Assembly: GCA_964484385.1 (NCBI GenBank)
Contig: CAZAFV010000005.1
Coordinates: 18,044-82,043 of the forward strand
Source of the DNA: Poriferisodalis sp964484385
GTDB lineage: Bacteria; Actinomycetota; Acidimicrobiia; Acidimicrobiales; Poriferisodalaceae
Length of the DNA: 64,000 nt
Reading direction: 5' to 3'
Shown here: positions 59,647 through 64,000 of the stretch, piece after piece
How the letters are laid out: each line of letters opens with the position of its first letter
Position numbering within the stretch: position 1 is the first letter of the stretch
The notes under the pieces: generated by a model
Told to the model about the DNA's origin: nothing
The model's input: the letters and a program-made list of their open reading frames with translations, nothing else
Databases searched by the model: none
Made by a program: the position numbers and the translations under genes

Positions 59647-61332
59647 TCAGCCGCGGGCCACGGTGTAGCCGACCGACTCGCGGTCCCACAGGTCCGCGGT
59701 GACGCCGGCGTCGCGGATGGCCTGCTTGCGGATCTTGCCGGAAGCGGTCTTGTCGAGCTCGCGCACGAATTGCAGGTAGCGCGGCACGCTGTGGCGGGGC
59801 ATGCGGGGCACACACCAATCCAGGAAGTGGACCGGATCGGGCGCCGGCCCGCTGACTGCGACAACGGCAAGCACTTCGTCCTCCCCGCCGGCACCCTCGA
59901 CCCGCAAGCCAACGACGGCGCACTCGATCACGCCGTCGTAGCCGTTGATCACCGTCTCCACCTCGTAGCTGGAGATGTTCTCGCCGCGCCGGCGGATGCG
60001 GTCGTTCAGCCGGTCCACAAAATGCAGTCGCCCGTCTTCATCGAGCCTTCCTGCATCGCCGGTGTGGAACCACAGGTTCCGCCACGCCGCCACGGTGCGT
60101 TCGGGCATGCGGTGATAGCCCACGTTGAAGCAGAACGGCACCTTGGGACGCACCAGGATCTCGCCGGTCTCATCGGGCGCAACGGGTAGGTCGGTCTCGG
60201 GGTCGGCCACGATGACGTCGAAGAAGTCGGCCAGCGGCTGCCCAGCGCAGCCCGACATGACCGGGTCGTCGAAGCCGGTGTAGGAGACCATGTTGACTTC
60301 GGTCATCCCGTAGCCCTGCATGATCCGCACGCCGAACCGCTCTTCGAACGCTGCGGCCCATTCCGCCGCCACGGGCAGGGCGATGACGGCCCGCAGTTGA
60401 TGGTCGCGGTCGCCGTCCGTCGCCGGGCTGCGCCAGATGAACTCGGGCATGACCCCGAGGGCGTTCGTCAGTGTGATCTGGTGCCGCCTCACCGTGTCGA
60501 GCCACTTGCCGGCGCTGAACCGCTTCTCCACGTACACCGAGGCGCCGGCGTGCAGTGACGCAAAGACCTGCATGAACAGCCCGTTCGCGTGGAACATCGG
60601 CATGCAGCAGTAGAAGCGGTCTTCCGCGGTGATCTGGAGGGACTGGGCAGTGCCGAGGCCGAACAGGTAGCAGTGCGCCTGGGGCATCAGCACGCCCTTG
60701 GCTGGCCCGGTGGTGCCCGAGGTGTACATGATCGTGCAGACATCGCTGGGTTCGGCTGCCAGCACTGCCTCGGGACGCACGTCGGTCTCGAGCAGCTCTT
60801 CGATGGAGACCTCCACCGAGCCCATGAGCACACCGCCGGCGCCGGCGCCGTAGTCGCCGTCGTCGACCAGGATCGTGGCCCCGATGTCGGTCTCGGACGG
60901 CTCGAGGGAGCCGGGCTCGATGTCATCGAAGCGCTCCAGCAGCCCGTGGTCGACGGCCACGATGCGGGGCTCGGAGTTGTTCACCTGATGCTCCAGGAAG
61001 GCACCGCGCAAGTCGGTGTTGATCGGCACGAAGATCGCCCGCCGCTTGTGCGTGGCGATCATCAGCAGCATGAACTCGAGGCTGTTCGTGAGCAGCCCCA
61101 GCAAGCGGTCGCCTGGCCGGAGGCCGAGATCGGCTAGGGCGGTAGCGAGCCGGTCGGTGTGGCTGTCGAGCTCGGCGAAGCTGAGCGTGCGGCCGTCTTC
61201 GAACGCAAGAAACTCGCGGTCGCCATGAGTGACCGCCGCGTGACGCACCAGCTCTGGCAGCGTCCAGCCGTCGGTGCTGACGCCGCCCGCCGCTGCCGCA
61301 TCGGTGTTGGTCCCCTGGTCACGGGTGCCCAT
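59647..61332 (-). CDS. AMP-forming acyl-CoA synthetase (CaiC-like)
   Basis: 561 residues, ANL superfamily. MYTSGTTGPAKGV is the P-loop-like motif A3, MQGYGMTEVN motif A5, LWFHTGDAG motif A7, DRLNDRIRRRGENISSYEVE motif A8 and TASGKIRKQAI the catalytic Lys motif A10. It would activate a carboxylate to its CoA ester through an acyl adenylate. RRGENIS and VGYHRMPE fit the CaiC/crotonobetaine-CoA-ligase-like branch. ATG 61332 lies 7 nt after TACGAT, leaderless. Divergent from the alanine dehydrogenase gene. Confidence 0.9.
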   Translation of the reverse strand: MGTRDQGTNTDAAAAGGVSTDGWTLPELVRHAAVTHGDREFLAFEDGRTLSFAELDSHTDRLATALADLGLRPGDRLLGLLTNSLEFMLLMIATHKRRAIFVPINTDLRGAFLEHQVNNSEPRIVAVDHGLLERFDDIEPGSLEPSETDIGATILVDDGDYGAGAGGVLMGSVEVSIEELLETDVRPEAVLAAEPSDVCTIMYTSGTTGPAKGVLMPQAHCYLFGLGTAQSLQITAEDRFYCCMPMFHANGLFMQVFASLHAGASVYVEKRFSAGKWLDTVRRHQITLTNALGVMPEFIWRSPATDGDRDHQLRAVIALPVAAEWAAAFEERFGVRIMQGYGMTEVNMVSYTGFDDPVMSGCAGQPLADFFDVIVADPETDLPVAPDETGEILVRPKVPFCFNVGYHRMPERTVAAWRNLWFHTGDAGRLDEDGRLHFVDRLNDRIRRRGENISSYEVETVINGYDGVIECAVVGLRVEGAGGEDEVLAVVAVSGPAPDPVHFLDWCVPRMPRHSVPRYLQFVRELDKTASGKIRKQAIRDAGVTADLWDRESVGYTVARG

Positions 61333-61339
61333 TGGCGGA

Positions 61340-61345
61340 ATCGTA
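61340..61345 (-). promoter_or_regulatory. -10 box (TACGAT) of the acyl-CoA synthetase gene
   Basis: TACGAT on the minus strand, 7 nt, ATG 61332. Leaderless spacing. Confidence 0.5.
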
Positions 61346-61432
61346 GACTTCGCCCGGGCTTCGTGGCCCGAACGGGGTGCGCCCCCTCAGCGGGCGCATG
61401 GGGAATTGGGCACCTGCTCGGGAGGTGACCGC

Positions 61433-62545
61433 ATGCTGATCGGATTGCCTCGTGAGCTCAAGGCGGGCGAGCAACGCGTCGGGCTGACGCCGCACGCCGT
61501 GCGTGAGCTGGTGCTGCACGACCACCAGGTGCTGGTCGAGAGCGGTGCTGGTGCCGGCATCCGTGTGTCCGATGCCGAATACGAGGCTGCCGGCGCTCTC
61601 ATCCGAAGTTGCAGCGAGGTCTGGGACAAGGCTGAGCTGGTTGTCAAGGTCAAGGAGCCGCAGGCGTCTGAGCGCAAGATGCTCGGCGCGGGCCAGATTC
61701 TCTTCGCGTACCTGCATCTTGCGCCCGATCCCGACCAGACGGCTGACCTGGTGGACTCGGGCGCCGCGTGTGTCGCATACGAGACGGTGACCGACTCGCG
61801 TGGCGGGCTGCCGTTGCTGGCGCCGATGTCCCGGGTTGCCGGGAGACTTGCCGTTCAGGCGGGGGCGTGGGCACTCGAGACGGCACATGGGGGCATTGGC
61901 CTGCTGATCGGCGGGGTGCCCGGCGTGCCGCCGGCCCGCGTGGCGATCATCGGCGGGGGAGTGGTCGGCGAGAACGCGGCCGAGATCGCCATCGGCATGG
62001 GTGCCGATGTGCGGGTGCTCGACATCGATCCGGCGGCGCTCGATCACCTCGAGCAGCGCTTCGGCGCATCGGTGGTCACGGTGACCTCAACCCGGGCGAC
62101 CGTCGAGACCGAGGTGCAGAACGCCGACTTGGTGATCGGCGCGGTGCTGGTGACCGGTGCCCGGGCGCCGAAGCTCGTGACGGCCGACTTGATCAAGCAG
62201 ATGCGTCCCGGATCGGTGGTGGTCGACGTGGCCATCGACCAAGGCGGCTGCTTCGAGACGTCCAAGCCCACGACCCATGCCGAGCCGACGTTCGTGGTCG
62301 ACGGCGTGGTGCACTACTGCGTTGCGAACATGCCTGGAGCCGTGCCGGTTACCTCCACCCGGGCGCTCAGCGACGCCACGCTGCCCAGGGTGCTGGCCAT
62401 CGCCGGGAACGGCCTCGACGCCCTGCGCACCGACCCCCACCTGCGAGCGGGCCTCAACGTCTACAAGGGCCACGTCACCGAGCCCCACGTCGCCGCCGCC
62501 CTAGACATCCCCTACACCGACCCCCTCACCGCCCTCGGCTTCTAA
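61433..62545 (+). CDS. ald: Alanine dehydrogenase
   Basis: 370 residues, standard for the family. MLIGLPRELKAGEQRVGLTP (substrate Arg), VKVKEPQASERKML (catalytic Lys), LFAYLHLAPD (catalytic His) and IIGGGVVGENAAEIAIGMGADVRVLDID (NAD fold, split here in two blocks) are all present, then TFVVDGVVHYCVANMPGAVP with the family Asn. It interconverts L-alanine and pyruvate plus ammonia with NAD. ATG 61433 has GGGAGGTGA 6 nt upstream; upstream codons back to 61274 belong to the divergent synthetase region. A hairpin (62548-62582) follows. Confidence 0.93.
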   Translation: MLIGLPRELKAGEQRVGLTPHAVRELVLHDHQVLVESGAGAGIRVSDAEYEAAGALIRSCSEVWDKAELVVKVKEPQASERKMLGAGQILFAYLHLAPDPDQTADLVDSGAACVAYETVTDSRGGLPLLAPMSRVAGRLAVQAGAWALETAHGGIGLLIGGVPGVPPARVAIIGGGVVGENAAEIAIGMGADVRVLDIDPAALDHLEQRFGASVVTVTSTRATVETEVQNADLVIGAVLVTGARAPKLVTADLIKQMRPGSVVVDVAIDQGGCFETSKPTTHAEPTFVVDGVVHYCVANMPGAVPVTSTRALSDATLPRVLAIAGNGLDALRTDPHLRAGLNVYKGHVTEPHVAAALDIPYTDPLTALGF

Positions 62546-62547
62546 CC

Positions 62548-62582
62548 CATCGGCGCCAGGACGAATCGGGGCAACGCCGATG
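62548..62582 (+). terminator. Hairpin after the alanine dehydrogenase gene
   Basis: CATCGGCG and CGCCGATG form a perfect 8-bp stem around a 19-nt loop, starting 3 nt after the stop; no U-tract. The rest of the 251-bp gap (62583-62796) is visibly lower in G+C than the sequence to its left and holds no recognised gene. Confidence 0.45.
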
Positions 62583-62796
62583 CCTGTGCCTCCGTTCTGT
62601 GGCAGAGTCCTCGGGCCGTAGCGCTGTCACACCCCCTCGGCAAGCTGATGGTTCGACTAAGTCAGAGATAGCGGCTCATTACCGCGGTGTGCGGCAGTGA
62701 GTGGGGTACACAGTTCCTCATAACAGTGGGAGGCCGATCGAAAATGCACATAACTCGATCCTCTTCTCGCCACGGCCGGCTAGGGGTTGCTACGCC

Positions 62797-63903
62797 ATGA
62801 GCGCTGTCCACACCATCGTCGATCTCTTTGCTGGCTGCGGAGGCCTCACTGCTGGATTCCTGCGAGCCAACTCCGATCTCGGTGAGTTTCGACCGGTCGC
62901 TGCCGTTGACTCTGACGTTGATGCGGCTGCTACCTACGCTGCGAACTTCGGCGCTGAACACGTCTTCCTCGGCACCATCGAAGACTGGCTCGAAGGTGGG
63001 CACCATCCAGACAGGGCAGACGTCGTGCTGGGTGGACCGCCATGTCAAGGGTTCTCATCGTTGGGCAAGCAGGAGGTGGCAGATCATCGAAACGCCTTGT
63101 GGGAGCAATACGTCGAAGCTGTCGCGGTGCTACGTCCCGAGTTCTTCGTGCTCGAGAACGTACGCGAGTTTCTGAAGTCCGAGCAATTCTCGGGCCTCGA
63201 GGGTGCCTGTCGCCCCTCTCAGCGCCTCGCTGACTATGAGATCGAGTCGTTCGTGCTGGATTCCTCCCTCTATGGGGCACCGCAGCGACGCCGGAGAGCG
63301 ATCGTCATCGGAAGGCGCCGCGAGCATCGGCCTGTGGGAGAGCCCCCCCAATCCCCTCAACGTTCGAATGTTCGGAAGGCATTCCAGGGGCTCACAGAAG
63401 ACGTATGTCAACGAGATCTCCCAGATCGTCACACTGAATTTGGCGGGCAGCAGGTGCCAGGACCCTTCCGTGGGGAAGAGCTGCACCTCACCCGCTACTT
63501 CACGCATCGATCCCTCATGCGCTACCGCTCGATCCCTGAAGGGGGCAACAGGTTCGATATTCCCTACAGCCTTCAAGCTCCCTGCTGGAGGTCACATCGG
63601 ACGGGAGCCGGAGATGTTATGGGCCGGCTGCTGTGGGATCAGCCTGCCGTGACCATTCGAACTGAGTTCTTCAAGCCCGAGAAGGGTCGGTATCTGCATC
63701 CGACGGCTCACCGGCCCATCACTCACCACGAAGCTGCTCGCATCCAAGGGTTCCCTGACGACTACGCGTGGTGTGGCTCGAAGACTGCCATTGCCCGACA
63801 GATTGGCAACGCTGTGCCGCTCCCCTTGGGCGAGGCACTCGGGCACCACATTCTGTCGGCACTTTCCGACACGACCGCCGCGCGCGAAAGAATCGCGGCA
63901 TGA
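62797..63903 (+). CDS. DNA (cytosine-5)-methyltransferase
   Basis: 368 residues from ATG 62797 (MSAVHTIVDLFAGCGGL). Conserved motifs in order: DLFAGCGGLTAGF (SAM binding), GGPPCQGFSSLG (motif IV with catalytic Cys), FFVLENVREF (motif VI), YGAPQRRRRAIVIG (motif VIII), a target-recognition region at about 200-290, and ARQIGNAVPLPLG (motifs IX-X). The protein methylates C5 of cytosine in a specific sequence. No restriction endonuclease is present before the right edge, so it is either an orphan or the first gene of a system that continues outside. Codon use is less G+C-biased than in its neighbours, suggesting horizontal transfer. An in-frame start at 62701 is unlikely. Confidence 0.9.
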   Translation: MSAVHTIVDLFAGCGGLTAGFLRANSDLGEFRPVAAVDSDVDAAATYAANFGAEHVFLGTIEDWLEGGHHPDRADVVLGGPPCQGFSSLGKQEVADHRNALWEQYVEAVAVLRPEFFVLENVREFLKSEQFSGLEGACRPSQRLADYEIESFVLDSSLYGAPQRRRRAIVIGRRREHRPVGEPPQSPQRSNVRKAFQGLTEDVCQRDLPDRHTEFGGQQVPGPFRGEELHLTRYFTHRSLMRYRSIPEGGNRFDIPYSLQAPCWRSHRTGAGDVMGRLLWDQPAVTIRTEFFKPEKGRYLHPTAHRPITHHEAARIQGFPDDYAWCGSKTAIARQIGNAVPLPLGEALGHHILSALSDTTAARERIAA

Positions 63904-64000
63904 GCGGACCGACTGCCGGACCGGAGCGGCGTTTGCGTTGTGTCCGCTAAGCCCGGATTCACCGGTTTGTTTGGGGTGTGGGGGTTGTCGCGTCCACCAG

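Noticed and set aside
62640..62665. T-loop-like GGTTCGACT, possible tRNA
   Set aside because: Flanking bases do not form a T-stem and no acceptor or anticodon arm can be folded.
1..64000. CRISPR arrays, insertion sequences, prophage or integrase genes
   Set aside because: None seen; the only tandem repeat is the 33-bp hairpin unit at 33391-33474, too short in number and without cas genes.

Overview
The window is a high-G+C (about two thirds by eye) bacterial chromosome segment with dense coding. It is most consistent with a free-living, probably marine or host-associated actinobacterium, and class Acidimicrobiia is my best guess. This rests on the gene families (several CaiB/BaiF CoA-transferases, SCO6745-like protein, CysO-CysM pair), GTG starts, and TANNNT-type -10 boxes 6-8 nt before the start codon at many genes, which is the signature of leaderless transcripts. 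Two runs of exactly 10 N (4854-4863, 51816-51825) mark scaffold joins, so this is probably a metagenome-assembled or draft genome.

Layout. 1-2.9 kb: a tandem-domain polysaccharide deacetylase (cut by the left edge) divergent from a membrane protein, with a perfect 22-bp palindrome between them. 2.9-10.1 kb: two paralogous double-domain CoA-transferases flanking a secreted nuclease and a second exported protein. 10.2-22.3 kb: a one-chain biotin-dependent carboxylase, alcohol dehydrogenase, nitroreductase, dienelactone hydrolase, crotonase, amidase, EamA transporter and alkylsulfatase-like hydrolase. 22.5-27.8 kb: five co-directional genes (RraA-like aldolase, VOC dioxygenase, HpaB-type monooxygenase, luciferase-like monooxygenase, alpha/beta hydrolase) that look like an aromatic-degradation unit. 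27.8-34.6 kb: housekeeping genes (smpB, cysO, cysM, an Rv1339-like metallo-beta-lactamase protein, rph, rdgB, clpP, rpe) in an order largely shared with Mycobacterium tuberculosis Rv1335-Rv1341. 34.7-43.4 kb: leftward thiolase, molybdenum-hydroxylase large subunit, epoxide-hydrolase-like protein and a fused hydantoinase/oxoprolinase. 44-50.5 kb: aminotransferase, Rieske oxygenase, second aminotransferase, amidase, thioesterase. 50.5-54 kb: leftward amidase, hydrolase, CoA-transferase. 54.2-62.5 kb: exported protein, third double-domain CoA-transferase, 2OG-Fe(II) oxygenase, quinone oxidoreductase, acyl-CoA synthetase, alanine dehydrogenase. 62.8-63.9 kb: a C5-cytosine DNA methyltransferase of visibly lower G+C, possibly the edge of a transferred segment.

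Together the genes describe an organism that takes up and dismantles small organic acids, amides, amines and aromatics through CoA thioesters: activation (CoA-transferases, AMP-forming ligase), oxidation (Rieske, 2OG, flavin and molybdenum enzymes), hydrolysis (amidases, alpha/beta hydrolases), beta-oxidation-type steps (crotonase, thiolase, thioesterase) and carboxylation. Substrates cannot be assigned from sequence alone. No rRNA, tRNA, CRISPR array, IS element or prophage was seen. No stretch longer than 300 bases lacks a gene; the longest gaps are 22270-22498 and 62546-62796.
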